Notes: generated from the letters alone by a model not told the origin. Shown: positions 1 to 5,208, counted from the stretch's first letter. The stretch is DNA of 5,208 nt from Lachnospiraceae bacterium (GCA_024690425.1 JAILCT010000155.1:1-5208); one strand, 5' to 3'. Translations and numbers: made by a program.

Positions 1-2
1 AT

Positions 3-38
3 ATCTTTTTTCGATAACGTTGACAATCATCTTTTCGA
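3..38 (+). repeat. Imperfect direct repeat around the -35 box
   Basis: ATCTTTTTTCGA (3-14) and ATCTTTTCGA (29-38) are the same motif differing only by two extra T residues. One copy lies upstream of the -35 box and the other between the -35 and -10 boxes. The placement would suit a repressor or autoregulatory site, but no binding protein can be named and the motif is low in complexity. Confidence 0.35.
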
Positions 39-48
39 AGTGTATAAG
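20..48 (+). promoter_or_regulatory. Promoter of the two-component operon
   Basis: A perfect -35 box TTGACA (20-25) is followed after exactly 17 bp by TATAAG (43-48), a 5/6 match to the -10 consensus. Transcription would start near 55, giving a leader of about 36 nt before the response regulator. This is the best housekeeping-type promoter for the regulator and kinase genes. Two ATCTTTT-type repeats lie on either side of the -35 box and could be operator sites. Confidence 0.75.
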
Positions 49-72
49 TAAGCTAAAATCACAAAAATGAGT

Positions 73-79
73 AAGAGGT
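73..79 (+). promoter_or_regulatory. Ribosome binding site of the response regulator
   Basis: AAGAGGT lies 11 nt upstream of the ATG at 91. The spacing is slightly long, but this is the only purine-rich site there. The start is also fixed by the canonical receiver N-terminus MRILIVEDE. Confidence 0.6.
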
Positions 80-90
80 AACAGCTGCAG

Positions 91-768
91 ATGAGAATAC
101 TGATCGTTGAAGATGAGGTATCATTGGCCGAGCTCGTGGCAGAGAGGCTGAGACGGGAACATTATATCGTGGATATATCGCATGATGGGGAAGAAGGTCT
201 CTACAATGCCCTGTCGGGTATGTACGATCTGATCATCCTGGATATAATGCTGCCCAAGATGGGCGGTATAGAGATCCTTAAAGAGGTCCGCAGATCGGAC
301 AGGGAGGTCAAGGTGATCATGCTGACGGCAAGGGTGCAGCTGGAAGACCGTCTTCTGGGATTCGGGAGCGGAGCCAATGATTATGTCCCCAAGCCTTTTC
401 ATATTGACGAACTAGCAGCCAGGGTCAATGCTCAGCTTAATATAGGGCGGGCTGTGGACAACTTTCTGGAATTCGGTGATATCATTCTTGATTATGATGC
501 ATCAAAGCTCAGATGCAGGAAAAATGACGAGGACATAAGCATCAACAATAAGGAATTCCAGCTTATAGAATACCTGATGAACAACCCGGAACGTATACTT
601 TCAAGAGAACAGATATATGACAGGATATGGGGAATGGATTCGGAGGCTGTATCCAATAACCTTGAGGCATATATGTCATTTGTCCGCAAGAAGCTTAAGC
701 TCTTAGGCTCGGGTGTATCGATAAAGACCATCCGTAATATGGGTTACAGGCTTGAATATGAAGAGTGA
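91..768 (+). CDS. OmpR/PhoB-family response regulator
   Basis: This is a cytoplasmic DNA-binding response regulator, the output partner of the kinase that follows. The receiver domain (about residues 1-118) shows the acidic pair E7/D8, phospho-acceptor D51 in ILDIMLP, switch residue T79 in MLTAR, and K101 in the VPKPF motif with Y98 nearby. The C-terminal winged helix (about 127-223) has the expected sequence of the OmpR/PhoB class, with a recognition helix near SNNLEAYMSFVRKKL and a wing ending IRNMGYRLE. The length of 225 aa is normal for the family. It has its own promoter, and its stop codon lies 6 nt before the chosen kinase start, so the two are surely cotranscribed. By context its targets may include the polymerase operon downstream and its own promoter; this is inference. 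The family assignment is firm, but the signal and regulon are unknown and no specific gene symbol is justified. Confidence 0.96.
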   Translation: MRILIVEDEVSLAELVAERLRREHYIVDISHDGEEGLYNALSGMYDLIILDIMLPKMGGIEILKEVRRSDREVKVIMLTARVQLEDRLLGFGSGANDYVPKPFHIDELAARVNAQLNIGRAVDNFLEFGDIILDYDASKLRCRKNDEDISINNKEFQLIEYLMNNPERILSREQIYDRIWGMDSEAVSNNLEAYMSFVRKKLKLLGSGVSIKTIRNMGYRLEYEE

Positions 769-774
769 GTGCCT

Positions 775-2025
775 ATGAAGGAATTAAGAAAGAAAACATT
801 TTGGACTATCCTTATCCTGCTGAGTTTAATCCTGCTTTCGACTATGATCCTGCTGAATGTGAGAAGCTATAGCAGGGAGAGCGAGGGCATACGGAGAAAC
901 CTTGGTATCCTTGATGACAGGGGTGGATTCCGCCGTGATGCAGGTGAACCGGCACCGGGCCCTCCGGATGGAAAAATGATGGACCGTGACAAGCTTAAGA
1001 ATATGATGATCATGAACTATGAGCTCTATACGGTCCAGCTGCAGAACGGTGAGATATCCGAAATCTTAAGCCACGGAAACGAATCGGATGACTTTGACGC
1101 AGAAGCCGCAGCCCGTGAGATCATCGCAGGCGAATCGTCGGACAGCATTAAGGTGGGGAATCTTTACAGCAGGGATTATTCCTACAGATACCGGTATATG
1201 GATTCCATTGTCATCCTGAACAATAAGGAGGTCAAAAACAAGTTATGGGAACTGCTGGGTCAGTCGCTGCTGATCTTTATCCTACTTGAGCTTGTGATCA
1301 TTGTGGCTTCGGGGAAAATAACGAAATGGATCACCGAACCTGCGGAAAGTGCTTTTGCAAGGCAGAAGGAATTCATAGCGGATGCTTCCCATGAACTGAA
1401 GACGCCCCTTGCCGTTATCATGGCTTCCGCCGATGAGATAAAGGAAAAAGACGAAAACCGGAAATATATCGAGAACATACGATATGAGTCCGACAGGATG
1501 AACAGGCTTATAACCGGATTGCTCAATCTGTCACGTCTTGAGGACGGAGAGGATACGGCAGGTTATAAGGATGAAGATCTGTCCCGTATACTTAACAAAA
1601 CCTGCCTTGTTTATGAGGGTGTGGCTTATGAACAGGGGGTTACGATACAGACGGATATAGAGGAAGGTCTTCACCTTAAGTGCAGCAGGGAAGAAATAGA
1701 ACAGATGACGGCAACGCTTTTGGATAACGCGGTCCGCCACAGTTATCCGGATACAGCAGTCAGAGTCATTGCCGGGAGCGTCAAGGGTAAGAACAGCATA
1801 AGCATCCGCGTGATAAATTCAGGCGATCCCATACCGAAAGAAGACAGGGAGAAGATATTTGAACGCTTCTACAGAGGAGACAAGGCCAGAGGCAGAGACG
1901 ATAACAGATACGGGCTGGGGCTGGCGATAGCAAGACGGATCGCCAACAACCATAACGGAGATATCCGGGCTGACTCGGAAAACGGAGACACCGTATTCCT
2001 GGTTACCCTGAAAACATCGCAATAA
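775..2025 (+). CDS. Membrane sensor histidine kinase (HisKA/HATPase_c)
   Basis: This is a sensor kinase that autophosphorylates on His and passes the phosphate to the regulator encoded just upstream. From the ATG at 775 it has TM1 at about residues 9-28, an extracytoplasmic domain of about 130 aa with a Pro-rich stretch (PAPGPP), and TM2 at about 161-179. HisKA follows, with phospho-acceptor H206 in ASHELKTPL. The ATPase domain has an N box (LLDNAVRHS), a G1 box (NSGDPIP), an F box (FERFYRG) and a G2 box (YGLGLAIA). Only about 20 residues separate TM2 from HisKA, so no full HAMP domain is visible. The extracellular part resembles the small PAS-like sensors common in clostridial kinases, but I cannot name its ligand. 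A GTG at 769, directly abutting the regulator stop, would add two residues; I prefer the ATG because GAAGAG (760-765) sits 9 nt ahead of it. A terminator covers its 3' end. Confidence 0.94.
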   Translation: MKELRKKTFWTILILLSLILLSTMILLNVRSYSRESEGIRRNLGILDDRGGFRRDAGEPAPGPPDGKMMDRDKLKNMMIMNYELYTVQLQNGEISEILSHGNESDDFDAEAAAREIIAGESSDSIKVGNLYSRDYSYRYRYMDSIVILNNKEVKNKLWELLGQSLLIFILLELVIIVASGKITKWITEPAESAFARQKEFIADASHELKTPLAVIMASADEIKEKDENRKYIENIRYESDRMNRLITGLLNLSRLEDGEDTAGYKDEDLSRILNKTCLVYEGVAYEQGVTIQTDIEEGLHLKCSREEIEQMTATLLDNAVRHSYPDTAVRVIAGSVKGKNSISIRVINSGDPIPKEDREKIFERFYRGDKARGRDDNRYGLGLAIARRIANNHNGDIRADSENGDTVFLVTLKTSQ

Positions 2026-2047
2026 TTTTTTATTGCGGTGTTTTTTT
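2011..2047 (+). terminator. Rho-independent terminator after the two-component operon
   Basis: The arms 2011-2025 and 2030-2044 can pair along 15 bp (one G-T wobble) around a TTTT loop, with core ATCGCAATAA against TTATTGCGGT. A T-run (2041-2047) follows the core. The left arm contains the kinase stop codon TAA (2023-2025). It separates the regulator/kinase unit from the polymerase unit, so the latter probably has its own promoter or depends on readthrough. Confidence 0.85.
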
Positions 2048-2060
2048 AATGTTCATTTAA
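2045..2060 (+). promoter_or_regulatory. Candidate response-regulator site upstream of the polymerase operon
   Basis: TTTAA occurs at 2045-2049 and again at 2056-2060, an 11-bp start-to-start spacing. Direct repeats one helical turn apart are the known binding pattern of OmpR/PhoB-type regulators. The spacer between the terminator and the gene (about 2048-2118) has no good -35/-10 pair; the nearest -10-like sequences are TAAGAT (2058-2063) and TAAACT (2072-2077). That would fit an activator-dependent promoter. The first TTTAA overlaps the terminator T-run, so chance is a real alternative. Confidence 0.3.
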
Positions 2061-2118
2061 GATTGGGGGAATAAACTGCAACCATGAAAAGTGAACAGGA
2101 TGAAAGGAAGTGGCGGAT

Positions 2119-2898
2119 ATGTCTGACTTCAGGGAAGTATTCAAGAGAAAAGAGATCAAGTATCTGATCAACACCCAACAGTATGAAGACCTGATGTGTT
2201 TTCTTGAGACGATAGCAAAAAAGGATGAGTACGGTCTGTCCAGGATAAACAATATCTACTATGATACGCCGGATCACAGGCTTGTAAGAAGATCGCTGGA
2301 GAAACCCGTTTATAAGGAGAAGCTCAGGCTTAGAACCTACGGAGACACAGATACATACTCCAACGCATTCATAGAGATAAAGAAAAAGTATCAGGGGATC
2401 GTTTATAAAAGACGCATCCCGGGAGTGTATAAGGATCTGTACGGTTATCTTAAGGACAAGAGCGCGGATATAGGGACATCGCAGATAGCGGATGAGATAA
2501 GAGCCTTTGTTGATCTGTACGGGGAACTCGTTCCTGCAATGAGTATATGCTATGACAGGATAGCGCTGGCAGGGACAGAGGACAAGGACCTGAGAGTGAC
2601 TTTTGACAGCAACATAGAATGGAATGAAAGGTGCGATGACTTAAGAAAGATAAAGCCCGGCAGGAAGCTGCTGCAGCCCGGACAGTATCTGATGGAGATA
2701 AAGGTACCGGGGGCCATGCCGTTGGAGCTTGCAGGGGAACTGGGAAGGCTTAAGATCTTTCCGATATCGTTTTCAAAATACGGTGCAGGATATATGGAAA
2801 TGGTAAAGACTTCAATATGCGGAACCACGGAAGAAAATGATAATACCAGAGTCATAAGGATAAATGATAGAATGAAAGGAGTGGCAGCTTATGCTTAA
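2119..2898 (+). CDS. VTC-domain polyphosphate polymerase family protein
   Basis: This is a cytosolic protein of the VTC family, named for the yeast vacuolar transporter chaperone enzyme Vtc4, which makes polyphosphate from ATP in a tunnel-shaped fold. Characteristic strands line up in order: KEIKYLI (K14), IYYDTPD (47-52), KLRLRTYG (R70, R72), FIEIKKK (E86, K88), YKRRI (97-99), CYDR (R147), RVTFD (R159), LMEIKV (E193, K195) and SFSKYG (K220). These basic residues and the metal-type Glu correspond in pattern to the Vtc4 active tunnel, so the enzyme looks catalytically intact. The 259 aa are normal for stand-alone bacterial members and there is no SPX domain. I chose the ATG at 2119 because AAAGGAAG ends 8 nt ahead of it; the upstream in-frame GTG at 2110 overlaps that site. 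The gene overlaps the next by 8 bp. Its substrate has not been shown here, so another phosphate-linked or anionic polymer remains possible. Confidence 0.9.
   Translation: MSDFREVFKRKEIKYLINTQQYEDLMCFLETIAKKDEYGLSRINNIYYDTPDHRLVRRSLEKPVYKEKLRLRTYGDTDTYSNAFIEIKKKYQGIVYKRRIPGVYKDLYGYLKDKSADIGTSQIADEIRAFVDLYGELVPAMSICYDRIALAGTEDKDLRVTFDSNIEWNERCDDLRKIKPGRKLLQPGQYLMEIKVPGAMPLELAGELGRLKIFPISFSKYGAGYMEMVKTSICGTTEENDNTRVIRINDRMKGVAAYA
2875..2881 (+). promoter_or_regulatory. Ribosome binding site of the DUF4956 gene
   Basis: AAAGGAG lies 9 nt before the ATG at 2891 and inside the end of the polymerase gene. With the 8-bp gene overlap (ATGCTTAA), it points to translational coupling and fixes the start. 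Confidence 0.75.
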
Positions 2899-3571
2899 CA
2901 ATATTTTTACATCGATAATGACAAACGGTACATTCACAGCAACCACATTGGCGGCGGCCGTGATAACAGCCTTTATATGCGGGTTCATCATAGCGGGAGC
3001 ATACACATATACAGACCGGTGCTCCAAAAGCTTTGCAACCACCCTTGTGCTTCTTCCGGCTATAGTGGAGCTGGTGATCATCCTGGTGAACGGAAACATA
3101 GGAGCTGGTGTGGCAGTGGCCGGAGCCTTCAGCCTGGTACGCTTCAGATCGGCTCCGGGGCGCGGCCGTGAGATCACGGGGATCTTTCTGGCCATGGCTG
3201 TCGGACTGGCCGCCGGCATGGGATATCTTGGAGTCGCAGTCCTGTTCACGGTCCTTGTATCCGGCATAAATGTGGCGCTGAATGTGCTTCATTTCGGCAC
3301 AACGGATGGGGGAATAAGACAGCTTAAGATAACGATACCCGAAGATCTTGACTATGAAGGACGTTTTGATGATATATTTAAAAAGTACCTTAAGAATTAT
3401 ACATTCGATGAAGTGCGTACGACCAACATGGGAAGCTTATACAGGTTGACGCTCAGCGTGACAATGAAAGACAATGCATCATCAAAAAAGTTCCTGGATG
3501 AACTGCGTACGCGTAACGGTAATCTTGATTTAAGCCTTGGAAGGATGACAGAATCCGCAGATGCATTGTAG
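2891..3571 (+). CDS. DUF4956 multi-pass membrane protein
   Basis: This is an integral membrane protein of the DUF4956 family, whose function is not established. Hydrophobic segments lie at about residues 17-38, 50-67, 69-82, 95-112 and 113-132. Between them is the family's signature stretch GAGVAVAGAFSLVRFRSAPG (71-90), rich in small residues and Arg, followed by a conserved-looking loop ahead of the next helix. After about residue 140 comes a soluble domain of roughly 85 aa with an alternating strand-helix pattern (LKITIP, FDDIFKKYL, YRLTLSVTM, KKFLDELR), which looks like a small ferredoxin- or ACT-like fold. Start overlap with the polymerase gene suggests the two proteins act together. Pairing of VTC and DUF4956 genes recurs in bacteria, to my knowledge. 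A role as a channel, anchor or regulator for the polymerase product is inference. The layout somewhat resembles MgtC-type proteins, but I would not assign that family. Confidence 0.88.
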   Translation: MLNNIFTSIMTNGTFTATTLAAAVITAFICGFIIAGAYTYTDRCSKSFATTLVLLPAIVELVIILVNGNIGAGVAVAGAFSLVRFRSAPGRGREITGIFLAMAVGLAAGMGYLGVAVLFTVLVSGINVALNVLHFGTTDGGIRQLKITIPEDLDYEGRFDDIFKKYLKNYTFDEVRTTNMGSLYRLTLSVTMKDNASSKKFLDELRTRNGNLDLSLGRMTESADAL

Positions 3572-3593
3572 GGATATCCGTCATACATTAACA

Positions 3594-3607
3594 AACAGGT
3601 AACAGGT
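3594..3607 (+). repeat. Tandem AACAGGT heptamer
   Basis: Two perfect copies of AACAGGT abut each other (3594-3600 and 3601-3607) in the spacer before the lipoprotein gene, just upstream of its ribosome binding site. A role is unknown; the shared nonamer AGGTAACAG also occurs before the response regulator (76-84). Confidence 0.4.
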
Positions 3608-3616
3608 ATAAGACCG

Positions 3617-3622
3617 AGGAGG
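3617..3622 (+). promoter_or_regulatory. Ribosome binding site of the lipoprotein gene
   Basis: A perfect AGGAGG sits 8 nt before the ATG at 3631. It is the strongest ribosome binding site in the window, suggesting that the lipoprotein is made in larger amounts than the two proteins encoded ahead of it. Confidence 0.85.
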
Positions 3623-3630
3623 AAAAATAT

Positions 3631-4950
3631 ATGAGAAACAGAGTGATAATATCAATACTTGCGATAATGACCATGACAATGACTGCCTGCACGAATACAG
3701 GCATTGAAGAGAGTATATCAGGGAAGGAAAGCGCAGCGTCTTCACAGACGGAGGCTTCCGTTACACAAACGCAGCCGCAGAATACACCTGATGAGCCGTC
3801 TGCGGACACTGAGGAGCAGCAGTCCCCGGATCTGTCCGGGGCGACAAGCCTGACGGTTTCGGATGGTGAGGATATAAATATCGATAAGGAAGGGACCTAT
3901 GTACTGAGCGGCAGCGCGAAAAATGCTTCCGTGTGTGTGGATGCAGGGGATGAGGATAAGGTATCGCTTGTTCTTGACGGACTCAGCATCAGTAATGACA
4001 GCAAGCCCTGCATCTATGTTAAAAATGCAGATGAGGTTTTTGTTACCGTATCATCAGAGAATGACCTTGGCGTTACCGGTTCCTTCGAAAGTGATGGGGA
4101 TACCAAAACGGATGCGGTCATCTTTGCAAAAGACGATCTGGTGCTTGACGGTACGGGCAGCCTTACGATATCCTCGACCGATAACGGGATAGCAGGCAAG
4201 GACAACATTAAGATCACAGGTTCCGTGCTCAACATAGAGTGTGAAGGCAGTGCGATCGAAGCCAAGGAGTCCATAACGATAGAAAAGGGAGAGATCAGTA
4301 TCCCCAAATGCTATGACGGACTTCATGCCGAGGATGACGATGATGATACTACTGGGTACATATATATACTCGGAGGCAGCCTGACCATTGAGGCAGAAGA
4401 TGATGCGATCCATGCAACGACGGTCGTAAAGATCGATGACGGAAAGATCACCCTTACAGGCGGTGAGGGTATAGAAGGAACACAGATCAGCATAAACGGC
4501 GGAGAGCTTACGATAAATGCATCGGATGACGGCATCAACGTAGGACGCAAGTCATCATCACTTACCCCGCTGTATGAACAGAACGGAGGAACAGTCACGA
4601 TCACGATGGGAGCAGGAGACACGGACGGTGTGGATTCCAACGGCGATATCACCATAAACGGCGGAACGATAAACATTACCGGACAGTCAACCTTCGATTA
4701 CGACGGTACGGCCCAGTATAACGGAGGAACCATCATTGAAAACGGTAAGGAAACAAATACCATAACCAACCAGATGATGGGAGGTCCCGGTGGAAGGGGC
4801 AACCGTGGTGAAATGGGTGATCCAGGCGAAATGGGTGCTCCGGGTGAAATGGGTGCCCCAAGGGAAATGGACGGCTTTGAGCGTCCGGAAAGACCGGCCG
4901 GTGAAGACGGACAATTCAGGATGAGGAAACCCGATAAAATGACAAATTAA
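3631..4950 (+). CDS. Beta-helix lipoprotein, Cthe_2159-type carbohydrate-binding domain
   Basis: This is a secreted lipoprotein. A short basic N-terminus and hydrophobic stretch end in the lipobox-like MTAC, placing the lipidated Cys at residue 20. Residues 21-68 form a Ser/Thr/Gln/Glu-rich linker. From about 71 to 375 come repeated rungs of a right-handed parallel beta-helix, with phrases such as ITINGGTINITG, LTIEAEDDAIHA and LTINASDDGINVG, closing with FDYDGTAQYNGGTII. This is the pattern of the Cthe_2159 family, whose founding Clostridium thermocellum member binds acidic plant polysaccharide and calcium. Asp pairs recur along the rungs and there is a D5 run at 235-239. Residues 384-410 are nine uninterrupted Gly-X-Y triplets, followed by a Pro/Arg/Glu-rich end. 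The protein should sit on the outer face of the membrane. The 59-bp gap without a clear promoter implies cotranscription with the polymerase and DUF4956 genes. Its ligand in this setting is unknown. Confidence 0.9.
   Translation: MRNRVIISILAIMTMTMTACTNTGIEESISGKESAASSQTEASVTQTQPQNTPDEPSADTEEQQSPDLSGATSLTVSDGEDINIDKEGTYVLSGSAKNASVCVDAGDEDKVSLVLDGLSISNDSKPCIYVKNADEVFVTVSSENDLGVTGSFESDGDTKTDAVIFAKDDLVLDGTGSLTISSTDNGIAGKDNIKITGSVLNIECEGSAIEAKESITIEKGEISIPKCYDGLHAEDDDDDTTGYIYILGGSLTIEAEDDAIHATTVVKIDDGKITLTGGEGIEGTQISINGGELTINASDDGINVGRKSSSLTPLYEQNGGTVTITMGAGDTDGVDSNGDITINGGTINITGQSTFDYDGTAQYNGGTIIENGKETNTITNQMMGGPGGRGNRGEMGDPGEMGAPGEMGAPREMDGFERPERPAGEDGQFRMRKPDKMTN
4807..4878 (+). repeat. 18-bp tandem repeat encoding GEMGxP
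   Basis: Three in-frame 18-bp units (4807-4824, 4825-4842, 4843-4860) encode GEMGDP, GEMGAP and GEMGAP. A decayed fourth unit (4861-4878) encodes REMDGF. The units differ mainly at third codon positions (GGT/GGC, CCA/CCG, GCT/GCC), so the array is not newly duplicated. It forms most of the collagen-like tail of the lipoprotein. Confidence 0.85.
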
Positions 4951-4989
4951 ATCTGTCACCGAAAAGGTTTCATGCAATACATATGATGC

Positions 4990-5010
4990 GAGGCGGATTA
5001 AATCCGCCTC
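4990..5010 (+). terminator. Probable terminator after the lipoprotein gene
   Basis: A perfect 9-bp GC-rich stem (4990-4998 with 5002-5010, GAGGCGGAT against ATCCGCCTC) closes a 3-nt TAA loop 39 bp after the stop codon. The downstream sequence is AT-rich but lacks a clean T-run, so termination may be incomplete or the hairpin may mainly protect the mRNA 3' end. Confidence 0.6.
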
Positions 5011-5033
5011 AAATTATTACAAATTTATTACTG

Positions 5034-5060
5034 CAACTTTGTGATAATGTCACAAAGTTG
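5034..5060 (+). promoter_or_regulatory. Palindromic operator candidate upstream of the next gene
   Basis: Two perfect 11-bp arms, CAACTTTGTGA (5034-5044) and TCACAAAGTTG (5050-5060), flank TAATG. The palindrome ends 10 bp before the -35 box of the downstream promoter and is centred about 59 bp before its expected start point, a typical activator position. The core TGTGA-N5-TCACA resembles CRP/FNR-family half-sites, but the spacer is one base shorter than the Escherichia coli CRP site, so the regulator is left unnamed. A transcription hairpin is the other reading. Confidence 0.55.
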
Positions 5061-5070
5061 TAAAAGACCC

Positions 5071-5099
5071 TTGCTTTTTAAAAATGTTAGTGCTATAGT
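5071..5099 (+). promoter_or_regulatory. Promoter of a gene beyond the window end
   Basis: TTGCTT (5071-5076) and TATAGT (5094-5099) are separated by exactly 17 bp. The -10 box carries the extended TGN motif (TGC at 5091-5093). Transcription would start near 5106, leaving a leader of about 100 nt to the window edge. Confidence 0.7.
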
Positions 5100-5105
5100 T
5101 CAAAA

Positions 5106-5208
5106 CACGGATTGATCAGCAGATAACTCAAATCTGGTCCACATACCGATCTGTTCATGGCCGGCAGGCCGTAATACTCAAAAACAAAAATCAGATAAGG
5201 AACTTGAA
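5106..5208 (+). other. 5' leader of the next gene, with ribosome binding site at 5197-5202
   Basis: No gene is visible here. AAGGAA (5197-5202) lies 6 nt before the window end, so the next start codon is expected at or just after 5209. The leader contains two copies of CAGAT (5120-5124, 5192-5196) and two of the complementary ATCTG (5132-5136, 5149-5153), plus a small GGCC/GGCC hairpin (5159-5170). This could allow alternative folds but matches no riboswitch class that I recognise. Confidence 0.5.

Noticed and set aside
2084..2167. Possible 27-codon upstream open frame overlapping the polymerase start
   Set aside because: The only purine-rich site (GGGGGA) is 13 nt away, the frame is different, and the peptide shows no leader-peptide features.
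2812..3292. Two overlapping minus-strand open frames of about 150 codons opposite the DUF4956 gene
   Set aside because: Their translations are low in complexity (Ala/Pro/Arg/Thr- or His/Cys-rich), and they overlap each other and a clear membrane-protein gene with a good ribosome binding site.
3584..3612. TATAAG at 3607-3612 as an internal promoter for the lipoprotein gene
   Set aside because: The matching -35 position is poor (TACATT), and transcription would start inside the ribosome binding site.
4323..4676. Minus-strand open frame of 117 codons opposite the beta-helix
   Set aside because: It mirrors the repetitive Asp/Gly/Ile codons of the lipoprotein and gives a Ser/Pro/Val-rich product with no recognisable domain.
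4780..4860. Collagen-like stretch as evidence for a phage tail-fibre or spore-surface (Bcl-type) protein
   Set aside because: The protein has a lipoprotein signal and a full beta-helix domain, and the neighbours are neither phage nor sporulation genes.
5157..5174. Mini open frame ATG to TAA encoding MAGRP in the downstream leader
   Set aside because: There is no ribosome binding site and five codons are expected by chance; it coincides with a small GGCC hairpin.

Overview
The window looks like chromosomal DNA from a Gram-positive anaerobe of the Clostridia, most likely a Lachnospiraceae member. The evidence is the purine-rich Shine-Dalgarno sites, heavy use of ATA (Ile) and AGG/AGA (Arg) codons, AT-rich spacers between moderately GC-balanced genes, a lipoprotein rather than an outer-membrane protein, and the gene set itself. 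The genus cannot be fixed from this sequence. All five complete genes lie on the + strand and appear intact. I see no mobile elements, CRISPR arrays or stable RNA genes.

Layout. Positions 1-90 hold a near-consensus sigma-A-type promoter (TTGACA, 17 bp, TATAAG). It drives a two-component system: an OmpR/PhoB-type response regulator (91-768), followed almost without a gap by a membrane sensor histidine kinase (775-2025). A strong intrinsic terminator overlaps the kinase stop codon and closes this unit. After a short spacer comes a second unit of three genes: a VTC-domain polyphosphate polymerase homologue (2119-2898), a multi-pass DUF4956 membrane protein overlapping it by 8 bp (2891-3571), and a secreted lipoprotein with an acidic beta-helix of the Cthe_2159 / carbohydrate-binding type and a short collagen-like Gly-X-Y tail (3631-4950). 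A stem-loop at 4990-5010 probably ends this unit. The last 200 bp contain an 11-bp-arm palindrome, a good extended -10 promoter and a ribosome binding site placed so that a new gene should begin just past the window edge.

How the genes may work together. The kinase and regulator probably sense an envelope signal and control the second unit; a TTTAA direct repeat with 11-bp periodicity lies just upstream of it. The three-gene unit puts one part in the cytosol (a catalytic VTC tunnel fold), one in the membrane (DUF4956) and one on the outer face of the membrane (the acidic lipoprotein). This suggests, by inference only, a system that makes a polyanion such as polyphosphate in the cytosol, moves or senses it at the membrane, and binds it, its counter-ions or a cell-wall glycan outside. 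This is the part of the window most likely to be an under-described system.
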